Of a stretch of DNA of 9,311 nt, positions 1 to 6,440 are shown piece after piece. The notes below the pieces were generated by a model. The model was not told the origin of the DNA and did not search any database. It was given only the letters and a program-made list of their open reading frames with translations. The stretch comes from an uncultured Coriobacteriaceae bacterium (GTDB taxonomy: Bacteria > Actinomycetota > Coriobacteriia > Coriobacteriales > Eggerthellaceae). The stretch covers positions 1-9,311 of the forward strand of contig CADBQL010000077.1 in the NCBI GenBank assembly GCA_902796815.1. Direction: 5' to 3'. Each line of letters opens with the position of its first letter. The stretch's first letter is position 1. A program made the position numbers and the translations under genes.

Positions 1-2
1 AG

Positions 3-23
3 AAAAGCAACGGCGTCGATTAG
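3..23 (+). CDS. Possible 3' end of an upstream gene (six codons plus stop)
   Basis: In the third forward frame the window opens with six codons reading KSNGVD and then a TAG stop. A hairpin with a T-rich 3' arm follows directly, which is what the end of a gene would look like. The product cannot be identified from six residues. In many Gram-positive bacteria the gene before mfd is pth (peptidyl-tRNA hydrolase), so that is the first candidate, but nothing in these bases proves it. The stop could equally be a chance one. Confidence 0.2.
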   Translation, partial: KSNGVD

Positions 24-50
24 AAGGGGCCTTCGGAAAAAACGCCTTTT
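24..50 (+). terminator. Weak terminator-like hairpin before mfd
   Basis: AAGGGGC at 24-30 can pair with GCCTTTT at 44-50, giving seven pairs of which two are G-U, around a 13-base loop. The 3' arm itself ends in four T residues, so the T tract overlaps the stem instead of following it. It lies immediately after the TAG at 21-23 and before the chosen mfd start. It may terminate the upstream gene, but the stem is weak and read-through into mfd is likely. Confidence 0.3.
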
Positions 51-90
51 GTCGCGACCGCAGCTGACAACGTCGTTTACACTTGTCACC

Positions 91-3000
91 ATGCTTATCG
101 ATTCGCTTACATATGCACTCGAACATTCGGGGGCGCTCGAGACGTTCTGGGGAAAACTTGACACGGGCGAGGACGCGACGCTCGGCGTGGCGTCATCCGC
201 TCGACCGTTCATGGTAGCAGCCCGATTTGCGCACAAGCCGCAATCGACGCTAGTGATGATTGCGGGCGAGGAGGCCGCGCGTACGTTCGCGCGCAATGTG
301 GCCGCCTACGTCGGCGATGAGCGCGTGCTGCACTATCCCGAACGAGAAGACGCCCCATGGCAGGCGAAAGCCCCCAATCCGAAACAGGTGGCGCGCAGGC
401 TGCGCGCCGCTCACGCGCTCGCGACAGGCGCGCCTGCAATCGTCGTGGCGTCGGCGCGCGCCCTTCTTCGCACGCTCCCACCTGCCAAAGCAGGCATCCA
501 CCTGCCCATTTCGCTGCGCGCGGGGCGAGAGCTCGCAGAGATGCCCAATGCAGATAATCTTAACTTCGCGGAATTCGACGACATCGCGCGCGTGCTCGAA
601 GAGCGCGGATACGAGAACACCGGCGAGCTCGACGGACCCGGAACGTTCTGCGTGCGCGGCGGCATGATCGACGTCTACCCGGGAAACCTCACTTATCCCG
701 TACGACTCGATTTCTTCGGCGACGAGCTCGACGAAATACGCCGCATAGTTCCCTCTACTGGGCAAAGCATCTCGACGCTCGAGGCGGTCAACATCTATGC
801 AGTGCGCGAGTTCGCGAGCACACCGGCGCTCGCCCGCAAGGCGGCAGAAGCGCTCAAGCGCCCCGCGCGGACCAATCCCGCCCTGCGCGAATTGCTCGAA
901 CAGCTCGAGTGCGGCTTGCACTTCGACGGCGCCGATGCGCTTTTGCCCTACCTCTACGACAAGACGGTAACGCTCGGTGCATACGCGAGCGCACAGACGC
1001 TTTCGACCCTGATCGAACCGCGCTCGCTTTTCGACGACGCGACGCATGCCTCCGAAGAGACGTCAGCGGCGGCGCGCGGATCGAACATTTCGCTCGAATC
1101 ACTCTTCGCAGAGCCTGCTCAGCTCAGTTTTGGCACCGGACAGCGTGCGACCTATCTTTCGCTGATGCGCGTCGGCGGAACCATCGATGAAGAGCTGCCC
1201 GTCAAGCGCGTGGAGGTTGCAGGGCATCCTGATAAGTTATTCGGACGGCTGCGCCAGCTCGTCGAGCAGGACTTCACCGTCGTGTTCTCAGCCCCGAACT
1301 ACCGTGCTCGCCAGGACATGAAGCTCGCCTTCGTGGAACAGGACATCCCCATCGTCGAACGACTCGACGTGATGGACGAAATCGCACTTGACGATGCGTG
1401 CAAGCGGGGCAATACCGCCGAAAGGAAGCTTCGCGCCGCCAGCGCGTCTCAGACAGACAATGCAGCCCGAGCCGACGAACCCCAGCCAGCCGCACGCGCT
1501 TCCCGCACGGCGCTCGCCCGCGAAGCCGACCTGCGCGTGTCCGACGAAGATGTTTCGGAAGAAATCCGCAAGCGGCGCCTCAGGCGCGGGGTCGTCAATG
1601 TCGTCGACGTCGAAATCCCACTCGGCATGATCATCCCCAAGGCGCGCCTCGCCATGATCAGCGTCTCCGACACACAAGGGTCGCAATCGCGCAAACCGAC
1701 TCGGCACATCGACATCACCGAGATAACGTTTCCATACAAGCCGGGCGACTACGTCGTGCACGCCGCTCACGGCATCGGGCATTTTTCGGGCCTCGTGCAG
1801 CAGGAAGTCGACGGCACGCGACGCGACTACCTGCTCCTCGAATACGCCGAAGGCGACAAGCTCTACGTGCCAGTCGAACAACTCGACCGCGTGACGCGCT
1901 ACGTGGGGCCTGAAGGCTCGGACCCGCGCCTCACGCGTTTGAACACGGCAGACTGGTCGCGTGCAATGGCCCGTGCGCGCAAAGCGACCAAAAAGCTCGC
2001 ATTCGACCTTGTCGACGTTTACGCGCGCCGCGCAGCCGTGCAGGGCTTCCGCTTCAGCGCCGACACGCCCTGGCAGCAAGAGATGGAAGACGCCTTCCCC
2101 TACCAGGAGACGACCGACCAACTCGCGGCAATCGCCGACGTCAAGGCCGATATGCAAGCTGCCAAACCGATGGATCGCCTCATCTGCGGCGACGTGGGTT
2201 TCGGAAAAACCGAGGTGGCACTTCGCGCTGCATTCAAGGCCACGCAGGACAACAAACAGGTCATGGTGCTGTGCCCCACGACGATTTTGGCGCAGCAGCA
2301 TTTCACGAATTTCCGCGAGCGGTGCGAACCGTTCGGCGTGAAGGTGGAAGTGCTCAGCCGTTTTCGCACGCCAGCGCAGCAGAAGGCCGCCCTCGAAGGT
2401 TTCGCAGACGGATCGGTGCAGATCCTCGTGGGTACGCACCGCCTGCTTTCGCGCGACGTGAACCCGCATGACCTGGGGCTCGTGATAATCGACGAGGAGC
2501 AGCGCTTCGGCGTCGGCCATAAGGAGCAGATGAAAAACCTGCGCGAATACATCGACGTGCTCACGCTATCGGCGACGCCGATTCCGCGCACGATGCAGAT
2601 GTCGCTGTCGGGCGTGCGCGACATGAGCCTGATCATGACGCCGCCTGACGAGCGCCGTCCCGTCGAAGTACACGTCGGCGAATGGGATTCGGACGTCGTG
2701 AGCGGCGCTATCCGCCGCGAGCTCGCGCGCGGCGGTCAGGTGTATTACGTGTCCAATCGCGTGCGCTCGATCGAAGAAGCCGTCGAGCGCGTGCGCGATG
2801 CCGCCGGCGAAGCCCGCATAGGCGTCGCGCACGGACAAATGGGCAAAGACGAGCTCGAACGCGTAATGGAAGACTTCAGTGCAGGCGTTCTCGACGTGCT
2901 CGTGGCTACGACCATTATCGAGAGCGGCATCGATAATCCGCACACGAACACGTTGATCATCGAAGACTCGCAGCGCCTCGGTCTTGCACAGATGTACCAG

Positions 3001-3741
3001 CTCAAGGGGCGCGTGGGACGCTCATCCACGCAAGCGTACGCATATTTCATGTTCCCTGACAACATCCCTTTGACCGAAGAGGCTATCGCGCGCCTGACGG
3101 CATTGAACGAGCATCAGGACTTGGGAAGCGGCATGCGCATCGCCTTGCGTGACCTGGAGATTCGCGGCGCGGGCTCGATGCTCGGCGCCGAGCAGCACGG
3201 CAACATGTCCGCCGTCGGCTTTGACCTCTTCGCCCAAATGCTCGCAAGCGCCGTGAACGCGACCCGCGAGGGCAACCTCAAGGCCGCCGACACGCTGCCG
3301 CCAGCGCTTTCGGACATCACGATCAACCTGCCCGGCGCGACGTTTTTGCCCGAAGACTACGTGCCAGCCGCTGACGAGCGCGTCATGTGGTACCGACGTA
3401 TCGCGAGCGCGTCGGACGGTGCCCTTGTCGAGCAGATATACGAAGACCTGCGCTCGAAGCGCCCCGAGATGCCGCCCGAAGCCGAAAATCTTTTTACGAA
3501 AGCGCGCATCAAAGCGTTCGCATTCGAACACCATATCGACCTCGTATCCATCGTGGCAGGAAAACTCGTCGTTGACCCCGTCGACATCCCCGCCGCGACG
3601 ATGAAGACCCTTCGTCGCGCACGTGCCACCTGGACTCCCGAGAAACGCAAGCTGCGCTTGCCGCTGAAATACTTCGCCGCATCCGACGACGCCGAGCTCA
3701 TGGAAGCCGTACTCGTTTTTTTGCGCGGCCTTTACGAATGA
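91..3741 (+). CDS. mfd: Transcription-repair coupling factor Mfd
   Basis: Mfd is an ATP-driven DNA translocase. It binds stalled RNA polymerase, pushes it off the template and recruits UvrA for nucleotide excision repair of the transcribed strand. The reading frame gives 1216 residues, slightly longer than the usual 1150-1180. Counting from ATG 91, the N-terminal UvrB-like region spans about 1-430. The CarD-like RNA-polymerase interaction domain starts at YKPGDYVVHAAHG (549) and runs to about 610. The RecG-like motor has Walker A GDVGFGKT at 700-707, the DEEQ box at 801-804, SAT at 827-829 and GRVGR at 973-977. The C-terminal TRCF domain begins near LPEDYVP (1086). About 67 charged, Ala-rich residues (434-500) look like an insert before the RID. 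I chose ATG 91 because MLIDSLTYAL resembles family N-termini. A TTG at 49 is in frame and the frame is open to base 1; neither start has a clear Shine-Dalgarno site. The identification is certain; the start is not. Confidence 0.96.
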   Translation: MLIDSLTYALEHSGALETFWGKLDTGEDATLGVASSARPFMVAARFAHKPQSTLVMIAGEEAARTFARNVAAYVGDERVLHYPEREDAPWQAKAPNPKQVARRLRAAHALATGAPAIVVASARALLRTLPPAKAGIHLPISLRAGRELAEMPNADNLNFAEFDDIARVLEERGYENTGELDGPGTFCVRGGMIDVYPGNLTYPVRLDFFGDELDEIRRIVPSTGQSISTLEAVNIYAVREFASTPALARKAAEALKRPARTNPALRELLEQLECGLHFDGADALLPYLYDKTVTLGAYASAQTLSTLIEPRSLFDDATHASEETSAAARGSNISLESLFAEPAQLSFGTGQRATYLSLMRVGGTIDEELPVKRVEVAGHPDKLFGRLRQLVEQDFTVVFSAPNYRARQDMKLAFVEQDIPIVERLDVMDEIALDDACKRGNTAERKLRAASASQTDNAARADEPQPAARASRTALAREADLRVSDEDVSEEIRKRRLRRGVVNVVDVEIPLGMIIPKARLAMISVSDTQGSQSRKPTRHIDITEITFPYKPGDYVVHAAHGIGHFSGLVQQEVDGTRRDYLLLEYAEGDKLYVPVEQLDRVTRYVGPEGSDPRLTRLNTADWSRAMARARKATKKLAFDLVDVYARRAAVQGFRFSADTPWQQEMEDAFPYQETTDQLAAIADVKADMQAAKPMDRLICGDVGFGKTEVALRAAFKATQDNKQVMVLCPTTILAQQHFTNFRERCEPFGVKVEVLSRFRTPAQQKAALEGFADGSVQILVGTHRLLSRDVNPHDLGLVIIDEEQRFGVGHKEQMKNLREYIDVLTLSATPIPRTMQMSLSGVRDMSLIMTPPDERRPVEVHVGEWDSDVVSGAIRRELARGGQVYYVSNRVRSIEEAVERVRDAAGEARIGVAHGQMGKDELERVMEDFSAGVLDVLVATTIIESGIDNPHTNTLIIEDSQRLGLAQMYQLKGRVGRSSTQAYAYFMFPDNIPLTEEAIARLTALNEHQDLGSGMRIALRDLEIRGAGSMLGAEQHGNMSAVGFDLFAQMLASAVNATREGNLKAADTLPPALSDITINLPGATFLPEDYVPAADERVMWYRRIASASDGALVEQIYEDLRSKRPEMPPEAENLFTKARIKAFAFEHHIDLVSIVAGKLVVDPVDIPAATMKTLRRARATWTPEKRKLRLPLKYFAASDDAELMEAVLVFLRGLYE

Positions 3742-3769
3742 TGTACGAGCAGCGACCCTGAGCATAATC

Positions 3770-3785
3770 AGCCGCCCGGGGGCGC
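3770..3785 (+). repeat. 16-base GC-rich direct repeat, copy 1
   Basis: AGCCGCCCGGGGGCGC occurs here and again, identically, 45 bases downstream. The unit itself is partly palindromic. It lies about 30 bases after the mfd stop codon. Such short GC-rich intergenic repeats resemble REP-type elements, but two copies in one place are too few to name a family. Counting the unit in the rest of the genome would decide. Confidence 0.6.
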
Positions 3786-3805
3786 TGCCGACGCCCACGC
3801 CGGGC
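3774..3805 (+). terminator. Strong GC-rich hairpin downstream of mfd, no T tract
   Basis: GCCCGG (3774-3779) followed by GGGCG (3780-3784) pairs with CGCCC (3792-3796) and CCGGGC (3800-3805). This gives eleven Watson-Crick pairs with a three-base bulge (ACG, 3797-3799) and a seven-base loop. It sits 32 bases after the mfd stop and is the best candidate for the 3' end of the mfd transcript. No run of T follows, so it is not a canonical intrinsic terminator. It could block exonucleases or act with Rho. Confidence 0.45.
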
Positions 3806-3814
3806 CGCTGGGCG

Positions 3815-3830
3815 AGCCGCCCGGGGGCGC
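3815..3830 (+). repeat. 16-base GC-rich direct repeat, copy 2
   Basis: This is an exact second copy of AGCCGCCCGGGGGCGC. Its GCCCGG (3819-3824) can pair with the same CCGGGC (3800-3805) that forms the outer stem of the hairpin with copy 1. The two hairpins therefore exclude each other. It is followed by more GC-rich sequence up to about 3860. Confidence 0.6.
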
Positions 3831-3870
3831 GGGCGCGGGGACGCGTCGCGAATCGCGGTGCACAAATGGC

Positions 3871-3898
3871 GATGATGCTTTCCCTGAAAGCCATCGTC
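3871..3898 (+). terminator. Second intergenic hairpin
   Basis: GATGATGCTTT (3871-3881) pairs with AAAG (3887-3890) and CATCGTC (3892-3898). The stem has eleven pairs including one G-U and a single bulged C at 3891, with a five-base loop. An A-rich, not T-rich, sequence follows on the + strand. It might be a back-up terminator for mfd or a binding site for a protein; the function is not shown. Confidence 0.35.
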
Positions 3899-4009
3899 AG
3901 CAATAACTAATACCTGTACGCAAATAACGCCTGCTCACTCGAAGTTGCACTATTTCACCAATTGCGCCAACGAGAAAGGGGCCGACCAACGCCGCAATCC
4001 GGCCACACA

Positions 4010-4025
4010 TTGACAACTTGACAAC
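4010..4025 (+). promoter_or_regulatory. Tandem TTGACAAC repeat, possible operator or -35 elements
   Basis: The octamer TTGACAAC appears twice back to back. Each copy contains a perfect sigma-70 -35 hexamer, TTGACA, at 4010-4015 and 4018-4023. No good -10 hexamer is found 16-18 bases after either: the best for the first copy is TCATTT at 4033. If transcription starts near 4083 from the promoter called at 4049-4076, the repeats lie at about -73 to -58, where an activator dimer often binds. Both readings are possible. Confidence 0.4.
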
Positions 4026-4048
4026 TCTAGATTCATTTCGCACGACCC

Positions 4049-4076
4049 TTGCCGAGCCAAATCAGACCAATATATG
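4049..4076 (+). promoter_or_regulatory. Candidate sigma-70-type promoter for the EAL-kinase pair
   Basis: TTGCCG at 4049-4054 and TATATG at 4071-4076 are separated by 16 bases. They match the -35 and -10 consensus at four of six and four or five of six positions by eye. The predicted start of transcription is near 4083, which leaves a leader of about 64 bases before the GTG at 4147. The position in an AT-richer pocket supports it. It is a match by inspection only. Confidence 0.4.
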
Positions 4077-4131
4077 GTACCTTTTCACATGAGTGTTTTC
4101 GGGCAACCAAAACGCCTCGAGCCGATACATC

Positions 4132-4137
4132 AAGGAG
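4132..4137 (+). promoter_or_regulatory. Strong ribosome binding site setting the start at GTG 4147
   Basis: AAGGAG is a near-perfect Shine-Dalgarno sequence. Nine bases separate it from GTG 4147, an ideal spacing. This decides the start of the REC-GGDEF-EAL gene against the in-frame GTG at 4093, which has no such site and would add 18 residues unlike a REC N-terminus. Confidence 0.85.
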
Positions 4138-4146
4138 CGTTCACTC

Positions 4147-6378
4147 GTGCTAGACAGTCATCTTAAGTTCCATTCCGCAAACGGCAAACGACGCGTTCTC
4201 GTCGTGGAGGATGAAGCCATCAACCAAGAAATTCTCGGATTCATACTTCAAGACGAATACGATTTAATCTTTGCGGCAACAGGTGCCGAGGCGCTCGAGG
4301 CTATACGCACCGAAAGCGAGCTGATCAGCCTTGTCCTCCTCGACCTGAATCTACCCGACATGCACGGGCTTGACGTACTTCGTGCCTTGAAGGAAAACCC
4401 GCAGGCCGCGAGCATTCCCGTCATCGTCATGACAGCCGACAAGGATGCTGAGGTCGAAAGCCTCACGCTCGGCGCAATTGACTTCATCCCGAAACCCTAT
4501 CCTCAACCCAAGGTAATCCACGCGCGCATCCGGCGTACCATCGAGCTTTCCGAAGACCGCGACATCATCCACTGGACGGAGCGCGATCATCTGACGGGCC
4601 TGTACAATCGGGAATACTTCTACCGCTATGCAGCCCAGTTCGATGTGTACCACAAGGATTTGGCTACCGACGCCATCGTAATCGACATCAATCATTTCCA
4701 TATGCTCAACGAGCGTTACGGAAAACTCTACGGCAACGAGGTTCTCAAGCAAGTCGGCGAGAGAATCAGAGAGTCTTTACATGACACAAACGGCATCATA
4801 TGCCGTAGCGGCGCGGACACGTTCCTCATCTATTGCCCGCATCGCACAGATTACGCTGCAATTTTGGAAAACGCCACCATCATGCTCAAGCGCAACGGCA
4901 AGAACGATCATCAAGTGCGCCTGCGCATGGGCGTGTATTCCAACGTCGATAAGGCAATTGACGTAGAGCAGCGCTTCGACCGGGCCAAACTCGCAGCAGA
5001 CACGGTCAAAAACGTTTTCACCAAAGCAATCGGCATCTACGACGAATCCCTTCACGAGTCCGAGCTGTTCGCAGAGCAGTTGCTGGAAAGTTTCCCGGAA
5101 GCCATACAAGACAAGCAATTCCAGGTGTACTTCCAACCAAAATACGATGTTCGCGACAACGAGCCGACGCTCGCGAGCGCCGAAGCGCTCATCCGTTGGC
5201 AACATCCCGAACTCGGCATGGTAAGCCCAGGTGTGTTCATCCCTCTTTTCGAGAAAAACGGCCTGATCCAAGAGCTCGACAACTACGTTTGGCACGCGGC
5301 GGCAAAGCAGGTCAACGACTGGAAAACGCGGCTTGATATCACGATTCCCGTCTCGGTGAACGTCTCGCGCGTCGATTTGTACGATCCTCATTTCGCCGAA
5401 AAGATGTGTGACATCGTACAGGATAGCGGCATCAGCCCCAAGGAGCTCCTCCTCGAGATCACCGAATCGGCATATACCGAGGAATCGAACCAGATCATCG
5501 ATACGGTCGATCAGCTGAGACAGCACGGTTTCCGCATCGAGATGGACGACTTCGGATCGGGCTACTCGTCGCTGAACATGCTCTCGACATTGCCGATCGA
5601 CGTGCTCAAACTCGACATGCAGTTCATCCGCAACGCATTCCGCGAACGCAAGGACACCCGGCTGCTCGAAATCGTACTCCAGCTCGCCGAATCCCTCGAG
5701 GTTCCCACGGTCGCCGAGGGCGTCGAAACAGCCGAACAGCTTTTGACCCTCAAGGCGATGGGCTGCGACATCGTGCAAGGCTACTATTTCTCGCGTCCCA
5801 TTTGCGCCAGTGAGTTCGAGGAGCTGCTTTTTAAGGAAGCTCTTTCCACCAGGGGCGTTGCGAAGACCGCTCGGATGCGGAAGGTCAAGGAGCCCGACCG
5901 CTTCACTTATGATGCGCTGCACGATCCGCTCACGGGCCTGTACAACCATACGGCCTTCGATATCTTGTTCCATGATTCGGACAAGGACCACATCGCGGTG
6001 CTCATCGCCGATATCGATCGCTACCACGAGATCGAAGAGCAAAAAGGCCGCGAATACGCGGATAGCGTCGTCAAACGAGTGGCGGACGTGCTGCGCTCGA
6101 GCTTCCGTTCCGCTGACGACATCTGCCGCCTTAAGGAAGACGAATTCGTCATCATCATGACGCGCGTCACGAGTCCCATGCGCGCGCAAGTGTTCGACAA
6201 GGTCGAAGCCGTAAACGCTCTGCTCCAAGTTCCCGAAGAAGAACTTGAGCCGCTATCCTTGAGCGTCGGCGTCGCGTTCTCGGACCGCGAAAAGCCCGAG
6301 GGCGATATTTTCCACGATGCTGATACAGCTTTGAACAGAATGAAAGAAATGCGCAACTGTGGATGCGCGGTTTTCTAG
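4147..6378 (+). CDS. Response regulator c-di-GMP phosphodiesterase, REC-GGDEF*-EAL-GGDEF*
   Basis: This cytoplasmic protein of 743 residues is predicted to break down cyclic di-GMP under control of phosphorylation. The REC domain (about 15-135) has acidic E21/D22, phosphoacceptor D66, T96 and K116. A first GGDEF domain (about 147-290) has GADTF at 222-226 in place of GGDEF and lacks the RxxD inhibitory site, so cyclase activity is unlikely. The EAL domain (about 315-560) looks intact: EALIRW from E346, N405 in NVSR, E437 in LEITES, DDFGSG at 467-472, K488 and E524 in AEGVE, then QGYYFSRP. A second GGDEF-like domain (about 593-735) has KEDEF at 663-667 but keeps RxxD at 654-657. No signal peptide or membrane segment is seen. 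The 62 bases after it hold no terminator before the hybrid kinase, so the two are probably cotranscribed. Known degenerate GGDEF domains can bind GTP and activate a linked EAL domain; that role here is inference. Confidence 0.93.
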   Translation: MLDSHLKFHSANGKRRVLVVEDEAINQEILGFILQDEYDLIFAATGAEALEAIRTESELISLVLLDLNLPDMHGLDVLRALKENPQAASIPVIVMTADKDAEVESLTLGAIDFIPKPYPQPKVIHARIRRTIELSEDRDIIHWTERDHLTGLYNREYFYRYAAQFDVYHKDLATDAIVIDINHFHMLNERYGKLYGNEVLKQVGERIRESLHDTNGIICRSGADTFLIYCPHRTDYAAILENATIMLKRNGKNDHQVRLRMGVYSNVDKAIDVEQRFDRAKLAADTVKNVFTKAIGIYDESLHESELFAEQLLESFPEAIQDKQFQVYFQPKYDVRDNEPTLASAEALIRWQHPELGMVSPGVFIPLFEKNGLIQELDNYVWHAAAKQVNDWKTRLDITIPVSVNVSRVDLYDPHFAEKMCDIVQDSGISPKELLLEITESAYTEESNQIIDTVDQLRQHGFRIEMDDFGSGYSSLNMLSTLPIDVLKLDMQFIRNAFRERKDTRLLEIVLQLAESLEVPTVAEGVETAEQLLTLKAMGCDIVQGYYFSRPICASEFEELLFKEALSTRGVAKTARMRKVKEPDRFTYDALHDPLTGLYNHTAFDILFHDSDKDHIAVLIADIDRYHEIEEQKGREYADSVVKRVADVLRSSFRSADDICRLKEDEFVIIMTRVTSPMRAQVFDKVEAVNALLQVPEEELEPLSLSVGVAFSDREKPEGDIFHDADTALNRMKEMRNCGCAVF

Positions 6379-6440
6379 CGCACGCGTAGCAGCCTAGCGC
6401 GAAAGCAACCCAGCAATCTCGTAACGAAAGCGTGAAAGAG

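Larger units (their letters stand above)
3742..4146. other. Long intergenic region between mfd and the EAL gene
   Basis: These 405 bases hold no convincing gene; only very short open frames occur. The first part (about 3765-3860) is extremely GC-rich and contains direct repeats able to form strong hairpins. The middle has a second perfect-looking hairpin. The last 140 bases are much more AT-rich and hold a tandem octamer, a promoter-like pair and the ribosome binding site of the next gene. The sharp fall in GC content along the stretch fits a terminator region followed by a promoter region. Confidence 0.7.

Noticed and set aside
1288..2520. Minus-strand open frame of 410 codons inside mfd
   Set aside because: It is codon-on-codon antisense to mfd, with the same cause as above. 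The sense strand here encodes the conserved RID and Walker A region.
3770..3830. Direct repeats as a CRISPR array
   Set aside because: There are only two 16-base units, the spacing is not spacer-like, and no cas gene is in the window.
3022..3903. Minus-strand open frame of 293 codons covering the mfd 3' end and part of the intergenic region
   Set aside because: Most of it is the in-register antisense of mfd. The intergenic part is hairpin-forming GC-rich sequence with no coding signal and no ribosome binding site worth noting.
4093..4146. In-frame GTG at 4093 as the start of the EAL gene
   Set aside because: AAGGAG at 4132-4137 stands nine bases before GTG 4147, and the added 18 residues do not resemble a REC N-terminus.
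4777..6228. Long open frame on the minus strand (483 codons) opposite the EAL gene
   Set aside because: Its codons lie exactly opposite the sense codons. It stays open because TTA, CTA and TCA are rare in the sense gene. It has no recognisable domain, and the sense frame has clear conserved motifs.
6375..6400. Direct repeat CTAGCGC at 6375-6381 and 6394-6400 between the EAL and kinase genes
   Set aside because: It is seven bases long and overlaps the stop codon; it is easily due to chance in GC-rich DNA and shows no hairpin or promoter context.
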